A stretch of DNA of 64,000 nucleotides from Desulfopila inferna (lineage in GTDB: Bacteria > Desulfobacterota > Desulfobulbia > Desulfobulbales > Desulfocapsaceae), in the NCBI RefSeq assembly GCF_016919005.1, contig NZ_JAFFQE010000002.1, positions 496,001-560,000 on the forward strand. The letters run 5' to 3'. Below are positions 7,628 through 16,951 of the stretch, piece after piece. Both the position numbers and the translations under genes were made by a program. The notes under the pieces are model-generated. The model had not been told where the DNA came from and ran no database searches. It worked only from the letters and a program-made list of their open reading frames with translations. Position 1 is the stretch's first letter. Each line of letters starts with the position of its first letter.

Positions 7628-8152
7628 AACAATGTCCTCTTACTTTTATAAGAAAGTAAAAATGCCGCCGTTTTTTAATAAAAAGATACTACTGGGTATA
7701 GAGGAAAAACGAGCATCACTGTTCAGAAGAAAAGCGAACCTGAGGATAATTTCCTAAATCAGCCTAACTCGGATTTTCTCTTTTTCCTAGCTTTTTTTTT
7801 CCTGGTATTAAGAATTTTTTTATATAAAAGTTATTTTGAGATCGAATGGAAAGCTGTGTCAGTTGCCATTTAGACTGCTGCAACCGGCTCTCATAGAATT
7901 CACATTTATGATCTTATATTATGTTGGGATTACTTCCACACCCCCAAGGTTCGGCGGTTTTTGATTGATCGGGTTTTAGCTGCCCTCACCAAGAACCCGG
8001 TACACTTTTTATGAATATATCTTGATTCAACTCCGGTTAGGATATTATCCTGATAAAAAGGTTTAAAAGGAGGTGAAGTCGCCGGGTATCTCTTCCTGCA
8101 CATAGGAAAATCACCCACCCGGTCCGAAGTATACCGAAATAAGGATACAAAA
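7628..8152. other. intergenic region between divergent genes
   Basis: 525 bp, AT-rich, without a credible gene. It should hold the promoters of the leftward AAA ATPase gene and the rightward glycosidase gene. A strong Shine-Dalgarno-like AAAGGAGGTGA occurs at about 8065-8075 but no start codon follows at a usable distance in an open frame. Confidence 0.5.
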
Positions 8153-9439
8153 ATGACTGCAACGGAAACAACGAATAGTCTCAAAGAAAGTAAAGATATT
8201 TACCAAAACGGCTACGCCAAGGCTCTGGAACTCCTGCATAAATGTGCCTCAAAAGACGGTTTTCTGGCATCGCCGACCGAAAAAACCAACTACCGCAGAA
8301 TCTGGGGCCGCGACGGCGCCATCCTGGGCATTACCGCCCTTATGACCGATGAAGCCGACCTCATCGACGCCGGCCGGCAGACCCTGCAAACCCTTGCTGC
8401 CTATCAGGGACCGCATGGCGAAATCCCCAGCAATGTCGACACCGCCAGCGACAGGATCAGCTATGGCGGCATGGCCGGACGGGTTGACGCCAATCTCTGG
8501 TTTATTATCGGTTGCGGTGAGTACTGGCGGGCGACGGGAGATGACGATTTTCTCGATGAGATGATACCCGCCATAGAGAAGGTGCGTTTTCTCCTCGGCG
8601 CCTGGGAGTTCAATAACCGCGGCCTCCTCTATATCCCCGAGACAGGTGACTGGGCCGATGAATATATTCATAACGGTTACGTCCTCTTTGACCAACTTCT
8701 TTATCTGCAGGCGCTCCGCACACTTTGCGCCATCCACAGGGCCCGGCAGAATACCGAGGATCATGCTCTGCGGGAGAAAGTCAGCCGCCTGAAACACCTT
8801 ATCCGGGCGAATTACTGGTTTGTCGACGACATCATCCCCGACGACGTCTACCATGAAATCCTCTACAAAAAAGGGCGCAAGGCCGCCACCAAATGCGCCG
8901 CCAGCTATTGGGTCCCTTTCTTTTCACCCCACGGCTATGGCTACAGATTTGACAGCCTGGCCAACGTTCTTGTCTCCCTGCTCGACGTTGCCGACGATGA
9001 GCGCAGGGACAATGTGGAAAAATATATCAGAAATACCGTCATGACCGACGGCGAACAGCTGCTGCCGGCCTTTGCCCCGGTAATCAAACCAATGGACGAT
9101 GACTGGAAGGATCTGCATATGACCTTTACCTATACCTTCAAGAATGAACCGTATGAATACCACAACGGTGGTCTATGGCCGATGATATCAGGTTTTTATG
9201 TTGCCGATATGGCACGGCGCGGCAAAAAGGACATTGCCGAGCGTCATCTGCAAAAGATCCATGAAGCCAACAGCCTGGTCATGGATGGGGAGCCCTGGGG
9301 CTTTCCCGAATATATCCACGGCAGCAAACATAGTGCCGCCGGAACCCGCCATCAGGGCTGGAGCGCTGCCGGCGCCGTTATCGGCACCTGCGCCCTGCAG
9401 GGAAAATCATTTTTCCGTATTGGTGACAGGGATGAATAA
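8153..9439 (+). CDS. six-hairpin glycosidase (debranching-enzyme/invertase-like)
   Basis: 428 residues, no signal peptide. Conserved-looking blocks are 'YRRIWGRDGAILGITAL' (about 44-60), 'DANLWFIIGCGEYWRATGD' (about 112-130), 'IPETGDWADEY' and, near the C-terminus, 'YHNGGLWPMISGFYV' and 'GWSAAGAVIG'. This pattern belongs to the (alpha/alpha)6 glycosidase superfamily that includes amylo-alpha-1,6-glucosidases and GH100 neutral invertases. The Asp/Glu pairs in GRDG and the GDWADE motif are candidate catalytic residues. It overlaps the next gene (a sugar-phosphatase) by 8 nt (ATGAATAA), so the pair probably acts on one sugar. The substrate cannot be read from the sequence. Confidence 0.75.
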   Translation: MTATETTNSLKESKDIYQNGYAKALELLHKCASKDGFLASPTEKTNYRRIWGRDGAILGITALMTDEADLIDAGRQTLQTLAAYQGPHGEIPSNVDTASDRISYGGMAGRVDANLWFIIGCGEYWRATGDDDFLDEMIPAIEKVRFLLGAWEFNNRGLLYIPETGDWADEYIHNGYVLFDQLLYLQALRTLCAIHRARQNTEDHALREKVSRLKHLIRANYWFVDDIIPDDVYHEILYKKGRKAATKCAASYWVPFFSPHGYGYRFDSLANVLVSLLDVADDERRDNVEKYIRNTVMTDGEQLLPAFAPVIKPMDDDWKDLHMTFTYTFKNEPYEYHNGGLWPMISGFYVADMARRGKKDIAERHLQKIHEANSLVMDGEPWGFPEYIHGSKHSAAGTRHQGWSAAGAVIGTCALQGKSFFRIGDRDE

Positions 9440-10313
9440 TATATTGATCTGCAGTGATCTGGACCGGACCATTTTGCCGAATGGCTCCCAGCCGCATTCG
9501 CCCAGGGCTTTCCCAATACTTCATAAACTTGCCGGCATGGCTGAAATTACCCTTGTCTATGTCAGCGGACGCTCTCAATCTCTGCTCAAGGACGCTCTTG
9601 AAGAATATGATATCCCCTTGCCCGATTATGCTATCGGCGATGTGGGCACCACAATCTATAACCCTGCAGATAACTGGCGGCCCTGGAAGGACTGGGCTGC
9701 CGAGATAGCAGAGGACTGGCAGGGCAGAAGCCGCGATGATCTTGAAAAAATGTTCGCCGATATCACAATGCTCGAAGCCCAGGAGGCCGCAAAACAGAAT
9801 ACCTTCAAGTTAAGCTATTACACCGATACCGCCATCGACAAAGACGATCTCAAGGCAGAAATGGAGAAGCGCCTCGATGCAGCCCGCATACGCGCCAGCA
9901 TCATCTGGAGCATCGATGAAGAAAAGAATGTCGGCCTGCTGGACGTCCTGCCCAAAAGGGCCACCAAGGTTCATGCCATCCGCTTCCTGATGAAGAAGAT
10001 GGAATTTCCCGAAGAAAGGACGGTGTTCGCCGGCGACTCCGGCAATGACCTGCCGGCTTTGACCAGCGGCCTCAATGCCATTCTGGTCAAAAACGCCATG
10101 GAAGAGGTGAGGCAGGAGGCGGTAAGTACTATAAAGGAAAAGGGGCTGGAGCGTTGCCTCTATCTTGCCAAAGGCGACTTTCTCGGCATGAACGGCAACT
10201 ACTGCGCCGGGGTGCTGGAGGGTGTGGCACACTTCTTTCCGGAGACGCAACAGCTGATGAATATCGATAATTTTGTCAAGGATGGAAAAAATTCACCGCA
10301 TCACGGAGATTAA
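9432..10313 (+). CDS. HAD-family sucrose-phosphatase-like hydrolase
   Basis: 293 residues from the ATG at 9432 inside the end of the upstream gene; the frame stays open upstream but that part is out-of-frame glycosidase sequence. HAD motifs are clear: motif I 'ICSDLDRTIL' (two Asp, residues 7 and 9), motif II 'VYVSGRS' (about 41-46), a conserved Lys region, and motif IV 'FAGDSGNDLPAL'. The cap 'YAIGDVGTTIY' resembles the sucrose-6-phosphate phosphatase family (S6PP). It probably dephosphorylates a disaccharide phosphate or compatible solute, with the coupled glycosidase turning over the same sugar. Substrate unproven; no synthase gene is in the window. Confidence 0.82.
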   Translation: MNNILICSDLDRTILPNGSQPHSPRAFPILHKLAGMAEITLVYVSGRSQSLLKDALEEYDIPLPDYAIGDVGTTIYNPADNWRPWKDWAAEIAEDWQGRSRDDLEKMFADITMLEAQEAAKQNTFKLSYYTDTAIDKDDLKAEMEKRLDAARIRASIIWSIDEEKNVGLLDVLPKRATKVHAIRFLMKKMEFPEERTVFAGDSGNDLPALTSGLNAILVKNAMEEVRQEAVSTIKEKGLERCLYLAKGDFLGMNGNYCAGVLEGVAHFFPETQQLMNIDNFVKDGKNSPHHGD

Positions 10314-10660
10314 CCGACACACTCCAGATCATACTATTCCATTGACTAAATATTGCTCCGTGTAATACACTTTCTTATAACAAATATTTTGAGTACTTCT
10401 ATCCCTGCCGACACAAAGACAGGGATGAAAAACCGCGCGTCTTTGCCAGATAGCCCGGCCGCCTGATAACCTGGTTGCCTTTATTCTAAAGGTGTTCCGG
10501 TTTTTTGATGAACATACTACCGCCTGGTATATCGAGCGTTCTCGTAGTAGGAGTTTATGCCCGCACGGGTACTTATCGCAGAGTCAATTCTTTCTACTTT
10601 TTATACCATTTTTTAGGATACACCAATGACTTAAGAGAAAATAAACAGGGAGGTAAAGCT
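10314..10660. other. intergenic region with family C repeat remnant
   Basis: 347 bp. A small stem ATCCCTG/CAGGGAT lies at 10401-10426. A degenerate family C repeat block lies at 10513-10586. The region must also contain the promoter of the subtilase gene; none was recognised with confidence. Confidence 0.45.
10513..10586. repeat. dispersed repeat family C, block 1
   Basis: Shares about 74 bp with 16985-17055: 'atactac(c/g)cctgg/agtatatcg', then 'ggagtttatgcccg' and '(a/g)cttatcgcagagtc'. See the family C finding. Confidence 0.75.
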
Positions 10661-13195
10661 ATGCGAAAATATTTGATCAGCACACTGCTTTTTGCAAGTA
10701 TTCTATTTGTCGTTGCTCATGCCTTTGCCGCATCTGACGAGAGATCCGGTCCACCCGGAGCAGAATTGAATTATAAAGGAACAAAAACTCGGGGAATTAC
10801 AGTATCAGGTCATACCATTCCTGCCGTCTCAAGATCTTCATCACATCGTTTTGTTCCCGACTCCGTCCTTGTCCGTTTTAAACCTGGCACCAAAGCAGCT
10901 GACAAAAGCATGGGCCGGCAGATGATAAGGGCTAAAATGCTCCGGACCTACTCTCTTGTGCCTAATCTCGAATATCTGCTCATCGATATACCCGGTCTGG
11001 AAGTCAAGGATGCCATCGAAATACTGGAGCGGTTGCCTTTTGTGGAATACGCCCAACCAAACCATATTATCTCCATTAGCCAGACCATCCCGGATGATGC
11101 CAATTTTTCAGAACAGTGGGCGCTTCACAACATTGGCCAATCAAGTGGGTGGGACAGTTTCTGGGGGCTAGGACCATTATGGGGTCCGGGTACCATCGAT
11201 GCCGATCTCGACGCTCCAGAAGCCTGGGATACTCTTACCAGCAGCTCCCAGCCGGTGGCCATAATCGATACCGGCATCGCCTACGATCATCCGGATCTTG
11301 ATGGCAATATCTGGATAAACATCCATGAAATTCCAGATAATGGCATAGATGACGATGGCAATGGTTATGTAGATGATGTATATGGCTGGGATTTTGTCAA
11401 CGACGACAATGATCCGTATGACGGTCATGGTCATGGTTCTCATGTCGCAGGTATTGTGGCAGCGGAAGGCAATAATGGAGTATCGGTTCCTGAATACGAT
11501 CTTGGCACCACTGGAGTACTGTGGCAGGGGAAGTTGATGGCTCTGAAAGCATTGGATGATGCGGGACAGGGCTGGCTGACTGACGCGATTGATGCTCTGC
11601 AATATGCTGTAGATATGGGTGCCAGGATATCCAACAACAGCTGGGGGTATTATGATGAACAGGAGTTGGGACACCAGGCTCTTTATGACGCCATTGCAGC
11701 CGTACGGACGAATAACCATCTCGTCATGGCCGCAGCAGGTAATGGAAACTCTTGGGGTCTTGGTGTAGATACAGACACAACCCCTCATTATCCGTCTGGC
11801 TTTGATCTGGATAATATCATTTCCGTGGCTGCTACGGATTATAACGATAATCTTGCCGTGTTTTCCAATTATGGATTTGAGTCTGTCGATCTGGCAGCAC
11901 CTGGTGTACAGATTTTCAGTACCTGGAAATGGACAAATGGTTATCCTGATTATTCGTGGCTGGATGGGACATCAATGGCCACTCCTCATGTCAGCGGAGT
12001 GGCGGCTATGATAATTGAGCAGCATCCCGACTGGTCGTATGCTCAAGTCCGCAATCGAATTCTCGATACCGTTCGGCCGGTGTATGAACTTTCCACAAAA
12101 ACTGTTACCGGGGGAATTATTAATGCTGCAAATGCTGTTGCGATTGCGACCGCTTACCCCACGGCGAATTTTTCGTATATTACAGACGGGCAGACAGTCA
12201 CCTTTACCGATTTGAGTAATGACAGCGACGGTGACATCATGATTTGGGCCTGGAATTTCGGAGATGGAAACTCCTCGAGTTTGGAGGATCCCGCACACAC
12301 CTATGCCGACCCGGGTACATATGTGGTCAGCCTTACGGTGACTGACAACGATGGCGCCTCGGATACAGCAAGTCAGGAAGTTACCGTGGCAGCACCCTCA
12401 AATGAACCACCAGTGGCTTTCTTTACCTATCAATGCACTGGTTTGACATGCAGTTTTTTCGGATCCGGCTCGGACGAAGATGGGAATATTGTCCAATATC
12501 AGTGGGATTTCGGGGATGGAAAAGCCTCGAGCGAGCAAAATCCTGTGTATTCATACACAAATAGCGGTGAGTACAGCGTGACTCTCATTGTTACAGACGA
12601 TGAGGGGGCTACAGGCACAGCCAGTCAGCAAGTGAGCTTGAATGACCTCAGCGGAATCAATGCACCCGCAGATTTGGTCGCTATTGTCGAGGCTAATACC
12701 GTACACCTGCAATGGCGTGATACTTCAGGCAATGAAGATGGTTTTGTGGTTGAGCGGGCAGAGAAAATAAGAGGAAAATATCTTTTCGAAAGGCTCGGTG
12801 AGACTGGGGAGGGATATGATGGTACTGCCGGCTATAGCGACATGAATATATCTCCAGGCAACTACAAGTATCGTGTTTATGCCTATAATGCCACAATTTC
12901 TTCAGATTTCTCCAATGAAGTCCTTGTCAAGGTTGAGGAAATTTCATCATTTTGCGGTGATGGGTACTGTCATCCGGAGGAATATTGCAGTTGTCCTGAT
13001 GACTGCGGAACACCACTATCTTCGGAGACAAACTGTAGTGACGGCATTGATGATGATTGTGACGGGTTCATCGATTGCCTGGATGCAGATTGCACCAATG
13101 AGCTGTCCTGTGGCGACTGTGGAACTAAAGGCTCGTTATGTGCGACTGCTGCTGACTGCTGTTCAGGTGATTGTCGCGGTATTAAGTGCAAATAA
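10661..13195 (+). CDS. secreted subtilisin-like protease with PKD, FnIII and Cys-rich domains
   Basis: 844 residues from the ATG at 10661 (CAGGGAGGT upstream, signal peptide MRKYLISTLLFASILFVVAHA directly following). An I9-like propeptide spans about 64-140. The S8 catalytic domain has Asp203 (AIIDTGIAYDHPDL), His258 (GHGSHVAG), oxyanion Asn361 (AAAGNGN) and Ser438 (GTSMATPH). Two PKD domains follow (about 500-660, each with 'WNFGDG' or 'WDFGDG' and 'VTDNDGA' or 'VTDDEGA'), then an FnIII-like domain and an 80-residue Cys-rich tail (CGDGYCHPEEYCSCPDDCG..., and a 'DGIDDDCDGFIDC' calcium-binding-like motif). An exported enzyme for extracellular protein breakdown or processing. A terminator follows at 13228-13290. 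Monocistronic. Confidence 0.92.
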   Translation: MRKYLISTLLFASILFVVAHAFAASDERSGPPGAELNYKGTKTRGITVSGHTIPAVSRSSSHRFVPDSVLVRFKPGTKAADKSMGRQMIRAKMLRTYSLVPNLEYLLIDIPGLEVKDAIEILERLPFVEYAQPNHIISISQTIPDDANFSEQWALHNIGQSSGWDSFWGLGPLWGPGTIDADLDAPEAWDTLTSSSQPVAIIDTGIAYDHPDLDGNIWINIHEIPDNGIDDDGNGYVDDVYGWDFVNDDNDPYDGHGHGSHVAGIVAAEGNNGVSVPEYDLGTTGVLWQGKLMALKALDDAGQGWLTDAIDALQYAVDMGARISNNSWGYYDEQELGHQALYDAIAAVRTNNHLVMAAAGNGNSWGLGVDTDTTPHYPSGFDLDNIISVAATDYNDNLAVFSNYGFESVDLAAPGVQIFSTWKWTNGYPDYSWLDGTSMATPHVSGVAAMIIEQHPDWSYAQVRNRILDTVRPVYELSTKTVTGGIINAANAVAIATAYPTANFSYITDGQTVTFTDLSNDSDGDIMIWAWNFGDGNSSSLEDPAHTYADPGTYVVSLTVTDNDGASDTASQEVTVAAPSNEPPVAFFTYQCTGLTCSFFGSGSDEDGNIVQYQWDFGDGKASSEQNPVYSYTNSGEYSVTLIVTDDEGATGTASQQVSLNDLSGINAPADLVAIVEANTVHLQWRDTSGNEDGFVVERAEKIRGKYLFERLGETGEGYDGTAGYSDMNISPGNYKYRVYAYNATISSDFSNEVLVKVEEISSFCGDGYCHPEEYCSCPDDCGTPLSSETNCSDGIDDDCDGFIDCLDADCTNELSCGDCGTKGSLCATAADCCSGDCRGIKCK

Positions 13196-13227
13196 TCACC
13201 CGTCCGGCTTTGCTTTAAACCATAATG

Positions 13228-13290
13228 CGTATTGCCCGCCTCCATGTGCCTGGTTGCGGCGCAAGTTTTTCCGGGCAATACGTTTTATTT
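13228..13290 (+). terminator. intrinsic terminator after the subtilase gene
   Basis: Stem CGTATTGCCCG (13228-13238) pairs perfectly with CGGGCAATACG (13272-13282), followed by TTTTATTT. It also lies just beyond the uraA stop and may act on both strands. Confidence 0.7.
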
Positions 13291-13309
13291 GATTAATCGT
13301 GCTCCAAGG

Positions 13310-14647
13310 TCAATTCGTGATGCCATCTTTGTCTTCCCTTTCCTGCGGAAGCACAAGATTGAGGAAGAGACCCAGGATGCCGGCTAGGCCTATTTTCTCA
13401 ATGGCAAAGCTGCCGGCGGTAAATTTCATGCCGCCGATGCCGGCCACCAGAATGACGGCGACAATTACCAGATTTCTGGGAGTGGAGAGATCTTTACCGG
13501 AGCGCACCAGGATATTGATGCCGATGACGGTGATCATGCCGAAGAGCAGGATCATGATTCCCCCCATTACCGGGGATGGAATTGTGGTCAGGAAGGCACC
13601 TATCTTACCGACAAAGGAGAGCAGGATGGCGAAAATAGCCGCCCAGGTCATGATCGCCGGGTTAAAGGCTTTGGTCAGGGCAACTGCACCGGTTACTTCC
13701 GAATAAGTGGTGTTTGGCGGTCCGCCCAGAAACGAGGCCAGGGAAGTGGCCAGCCCGTCGCCGAGCATGGTGTTCTTGATGCCCGGATCCTTGACGTAAT
13801 CCTTACCGGTTATGCCGCCGACAGCAAGAACATCGCCAAAATGTTCAATGGCCGGAGCAAGTGCCACGGGAACAATGAAGAGAACAGCTTCCCAGCGCCA
13901 TTCCGGCAAGGTGAAATTCGGTATCGCAAACCAGACCTTTTCAACCACCGGCTGCATGGATATGAGCGCAGGCGCCGTCCAGTTCGGCAAATCCCCCGGA
14001 TCAAAAGATGCCTGCATGGATGCCGAAAAACCGACCAGATCAAGAACCAGGGAAACGCTATATCCGGCGATAATGCCGCAGAGAATGGGAATCAGCTTGA
14101 ACCATCCCCGGCCCAGAAGTGAAACCAGTGCAGTGGTGACCAGAGCCACCGTGGCGATGATCGTCGCCGTGGTACCGGGCACCAGCCAGGCAGAGCCGTC
14201 ACCGGTGCGTCCCATGGCCATATGCACCGCTACCGGTGCCAGCACCAGGCCTATGACCATAATAACAGGTCCGGTGACAATGGGAGGCAAGATCCTGTGA
14301 AGCATGTCCGAGCCGAATATGCGGACGACAAAGCTCAGAATTACATAAAACACACCGGCGGCGGCAAGGCCGCACATAGTCGAAGGTATGCCCCAGGTCT
14401 GGACGCCGTAAATAATAGGAGCGATAAAGGCAAAGGAGGAAGCCAGAAATACCGGAACCTTTCCCTTTGTCACCACCTGAAAGAGCAGGGTGCCTACTCC
14501 GGCGGTAAAAAGAGCGACATTGGAATCCAGGCCCGTCAGTATCGGCACCAGCACCAGGGCGCCGAAGGCCACGAACAACATCTGGGCGCCGACAAGGCCG
14601 TCGCTGATTCTGAATTTATACTCTGAATTCGGTAGATCTGCTGCCAT
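13310..14647 (-). CDS. uraA: uracil/xanthine permease (NCS2 family)
   Basis: 445 residues with the hydrophobic profile of about 14 membrane segments expected for UraA. The motif region 'APAIEHFGDVLAVGGITGKDY' holds the conserved Glu/His of NCS2 uracil transporters, and 'GGPPNTTYSEVTGAVALTKAFNP' is the second signature. It imports uracil with protons across the inner membrane. The gene follows upp on the same strand with a 352-bp gap, so the two may share a salvage role but not necessarily one transcript. Confidence 0.92.
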   Translation of the reverse strand: MAADLPNSEYKFRISDGLVGAQMLFVAFGALVLVPILTGLDSNVALFTAGVGTLLFQVVTKGKVPVFLASSFAFIAPIIYGVQTWGIPSTMCGLAAAGVFYVILSFVVRIFGSDMLHRILPPIVTGPVIMVIGLVLAPVAVHMAMGRTGDGSAWLVPGTTATIIATVALVTTALVSLLGRGWFKLIPILCGIIAGYSVSLVLDLVGFSASMQASFDPGDLPNWTAPALISMQPVVEKVWFAIPNFTLPEWRWEAVLFIVPVALAPAIEHFGDVLAVGGITGKDYVKDPGIKNTMLGDGLATSLASFLGGPPNTTYSEVTGAVALTKAFNPAIMTWAAIFAILLSFVGKIGAFLTTIPSPVMGGIMILLFGMITVIGINILVRSGKDLSTPRNLVIVAVILVAGIGGMKFTAGSFAIEKIGLAGILGLFLNLVLPQEREDKDGITN

Positions 14648-14999
14648 GCATCCTCTCCTTACATTTCTGATTCGTAACTATTCAGCAGCACCCCATCTGC
14701 ACGCGATCAGCCCGAAAAACATAGGCACACTATAGTTTTTTATAGGCTGCTTACGCACATCCGGAGTCTACGCTTACCTGGAGCACTGTTGAACAGTTAC
14801 AGTTCAAGCTAAGCTGCTGTTTTTTTAGCTCTTTGCTAAATAGTTACTCTAATTCTTTCTATAAATTATCTTTTTACGAGTCCTTCTCGGCAACTTCGAT
14901 GACTTTTAACGAGATCATCATCTTTCGTCGTTATTTCCGGGGATCCTGAACTACGTATTGCGGATCAGGCCCCGGGCTGATTTTTATATATCGCCGCTG
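14648..14999. other. upp-uraA intergenic region
   Basis: 352 bp without a gene. A partial family C repeat occurs at about 14872-14920 (TTTTTACGAGTCC... and 'acttcgatgactttt'). The stretch just upstream of uraA probably contains its promoter; no riboswitch was recognised. Confidence 0.5.
14872..14920. repeat. dispersed repeat family C, partial
   Basis: Contains 'tttttacgagtcc' and 'aacttcgatgacttttaacgagatcatc', matching the right arm of the copy at 17060-17090 (aacttcgatgactttttacgggattatc). Confidence 0.6.
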
Positions 15000-15626
15000 C
15001 TATTTAGTCCCGAATATTTTATCTCCGGCATCGCCCAGACCAGGAAGAATATAGCCAACCTCGTTCAACCGTTCGTCCATTCCGGCAATATATATTTCAA
15101 CATCGGGATGAGCTTCGGTTATTCTCTTTACTCCCTCGGGAGCGGCGACGACGAAAAGTCCCTTGATATTTTTACAGCCCGCCTTTTTCAAGGTTTCAAT
15201 GGTGGCCAGCAGCGTGCCCCCGGTGGCCAGCATGGGATCGAGAATCAAGGCAATTCGCTTTTCCATCTCGCTGGCTGTCTTCACGTAATATTCGACGGGC
15301 TGCAATGTTTCTTCATCTCTGTAGTAGCCGACTACGCTCACTTTGGCCGAGGGGATAAGGTCTATAACGCCGTTCATCATTCCGAGACCGGCACGGAGAA
15401 TTGGTACGATAGTGATCTTCTTGCCCTTAATTTTTTCCACTTCCACCGGCCCGGCCCAGCCTTCGATGGTTTCTTTTTCGGTGGGCAGATTTTTGGCTGC
15501 CTCATAAGTCAACAGCCGCGCCACCTCGGAGGATAAATCCCGAAAATCCTTTGTGGAGATATCTTTTTGCCGCATGAGGCCAAGCTTATGTTTGATCAGT
15601 GGATGATCCACCACATGTACGCTCAT
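15000..15626 (-). CDS. upp: uracil phosphoribosyltransferase
   Basis: 208 residues from the ATG at 15626 (GGGAGAAAAAAT upstream); the frame extends 22 codons further but the family begins at [16 protein letters not shown]. The PRPP loop '[15 protein letters not shown]' (about 130-144) and the uracil-binding C-terminal '[17 protein letters not shown]' are present. It converts uracil and PRPP to UMP in the cytoplasm. Together with the downstream uraA it forms the pyrimidine salvage pair. Length is exactly that of the family. Confidence 0.96.
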   Translation of the reverse strand: MSVHVVDHPLIKHKLGLMRQKDISTKDFRDLSSEVARLLTYEAAKNLPTEKETIEGWAGPVEVEKIKGKKITIVPILRAGLGMMNGVIDLIPSAKVSVVGYYRDEETLQPVEYYVKTASEMEKRIALILDPMLATGGTLLATIETLKKAGCKNIKGLFVVAAPEGVKRITEAHPDVEIYIAGMDERLNEVGYILPGLGDAGDKIFGTK

Positions 15627-16086
15627 ATTTTTTCTCCCTGTGGTATGATAAAGATCAGGATTGACTTCTTCACTGCAAAGTGAAGTTGTCACGATCTCAG
15701 ATGGCTGGATAAAAAGTTCGATTTACAAGACGCAATGTTTTTGGCAGGCCTTTGACCATAGTATGTCGAAGTTCTGCCAAAAACCTGCAACGCCGGATAT
15801 CGGGCTTTTTGCGAGGCCATCATCATTTATTGCAGCTGATGTAAGTTTTTCGTTATCTGTTGAGCAGATATTAAATATGGACGGAAAAAGCAAGTCTTTT
15901 CCAGAGAAAGGAGAGGATCGAGAGAGATGGTGCACCACCTTTTTCATAAACAGCCGTCGCTTTACGCACCTGCCGAAGAATATGAGGACAACGCCTGTGA
16001 AGCCTCCCTGGCCGAAATTTTGTGGTATTTATTGCAAATACCTTGCTCACAACAATCCGTGCAGGGACATAGAAGGGACCTGAACA
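15627..16086. other. intergenic region with family C hairpin and possible small-gene remnant
   Basis: 460 bp. The first part holds a family C hairpin (15700-15824). After it, a GGAGAGG followed by ATG at 15927 opens about 50 codons (MVHHLFHKQPSLYAPAEEYE...) that then run out of frame into the next gene. This may be a decayed small gene; support is weak. Confidence 0.35.
15700..15824. repeat. dispersed repeat family C, full hairpin
   Basis: Outer ends GATGGC/GCCATC with 'taaaaagttcgat' against 'atcgggctttttgcgag'. Nested inside is a perfect 10-bp inverted repeat TTTTTGGCAG (15738-15747) / CTGCCAAAAA (15774-15783). The whole element can fold into one long hairpin. Confidence 0.7.
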
Positions 16087-16386
16087 ATGTCAAAAGCCGG
16101 GAGCCATGCTCTTCTTCTGCTGAAATTCATCTCCCGCATGCTTTTTTCCTCTGCTTTTCTGCTCTGTCAGTTCATCATCACCGGCTGTGGTTTCACCGTC
16201 TATCCCCCATCCCGCCCCGATGACCCGGCGCCGGTCTTTCTTCTTGATCATGGGTACAGTCCCGACCTTGAGCTGAGGATTAGGAGTAATCAGGTTAAAA
16301 TTTTCGGTTCTCCCGAAATTGCAGGTTCAACTTTTCTCGAAAAACAGGTAATGCACAGGTACTACAATGGCAAAGGAACTCCGTAA
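16087..16386 (+). pseudogene. truncated lipoprotein gene interrupted by family A repeat
   Basis: The first 57 codons look real: AGGGA upstream, a hydrophobic signal with lipobox-like 'FIITGCG', then 'YPPSRPDDPAPVFLLDHG'. That start resembles N-termini of DUF2459-type lipoproteins (a from-memory match, low certainty). From 16257 the coding frame runs into the family A repeat half copy and then random sequence to a stop, so the normal C-terminal 150 or more residues are missing. The end overlaps the start of exoD by 20 nt. Confidence 0.5.
16257..16293. repeat. family A repeat, half copy (A1)
   Basis: 'cagtcccgaccttgagctga' then 'ggattaggagtaatcag' is almost identical to the right half of the full copy at 24838-24906. 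It lies inside the lipoprotein frame. Confidence 0.85.
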
Positions 16387-16951
16387 TCTGGAGCAATTGC
16401 TTGATAGGATAAGTGAGATCGTCAACGAGCAGGATCGTATCTCTCTGGGGATTATAGTGGAGACGATTGGCAGCAGATCCTTCGGGCCTCTGCTGCTCCT
16501 GGCGGGCATTATCCTGGCTTCCCCCCTTAGTGGAATCCCGGGTATGCCGACAGCCATGGGGATCTTTGTTATACTGATCATCAGTCAACTGCCCTTGCAC
16601 AAAAACGGATTCTGGCTGCCGCGCTGGCTGCTGAAGCGCTCGGTGAAAAAGAAAAAGGCCGATCAGGCCATACACTGGCTGCGCCCCTCGGCGCGCTTTA
16701 TCGATCGCTGGCTGCGGCCGCGGTTGATGATTTTTGTCAAAGGTGTAAGCACACACCTTATCGCCTTGATTTGTATTATCATCTCTGTCTTTATGCCGGT
16801 GATGGAACTGCTCCCTTTTTCCGCTTCCGGAGCCGGTGCAGTTCTTGCCCTCTACGGACTTGCACTGATTGCCAATGATGGTTTTCTGGCTCTGATCGCC
16901 TTTGTCCTCACGGGTATTGTTTCGCTATTGATTATTTACAGCCTTTTATGA
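16367..16951 (+). CDS. exoD: ExoD-family exopolysaccharide synthesis protein
   Basis: 194 residues. The cytoplasmic N-terminus (about 1-45) ends in 'FGPLLLLAGIILASPLSGIPGMPTAMGI', the hallmark of ExoD. Four to five hydrophobic segments follow, with 'LLPFSASGAGAVLALYGLALIANDG' near the end. ExoD is an inner-membrane protein first tied to succinoglycan production and alkali tolerance in rhizobia; biochemical activity is unknown. The start is an ATG inside the end of the preceding broken frame, with only a weak Shine-Dalgarno. Confidence 0.85.
   Translation: MAKELRNLEQLLDRISEIVNEQDRISLGIIVETIGSRSFGPLLLLAGIILASPLSGIPGMPTAMGIFVILIISQLPLHKNGFWLPRWLLKRSVKKKKADQAIHWLRPSARFIDRWLRPRLMIFVKGVSTHLIALICIIISVFMPVMELLPFSASGAGAVLALYGLALIANDGFLALIAFVLTGIVSLLIIYSLL

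Noticed and set aside
8060-8080. Strong Shine-Dalgarno AAAGGAGGTGA without gene
   Set aside because: No start codon follows at 5-12 nt in an open frame; may be chance or part of the leader of the glycosidase mRNA.
7930-8184. 84-codon minus-strand frame upstream of the glycosidase gene
   Set aside because: Overlaps the likely promoter and start of the plus-strand gene, has odd composition and no motif.
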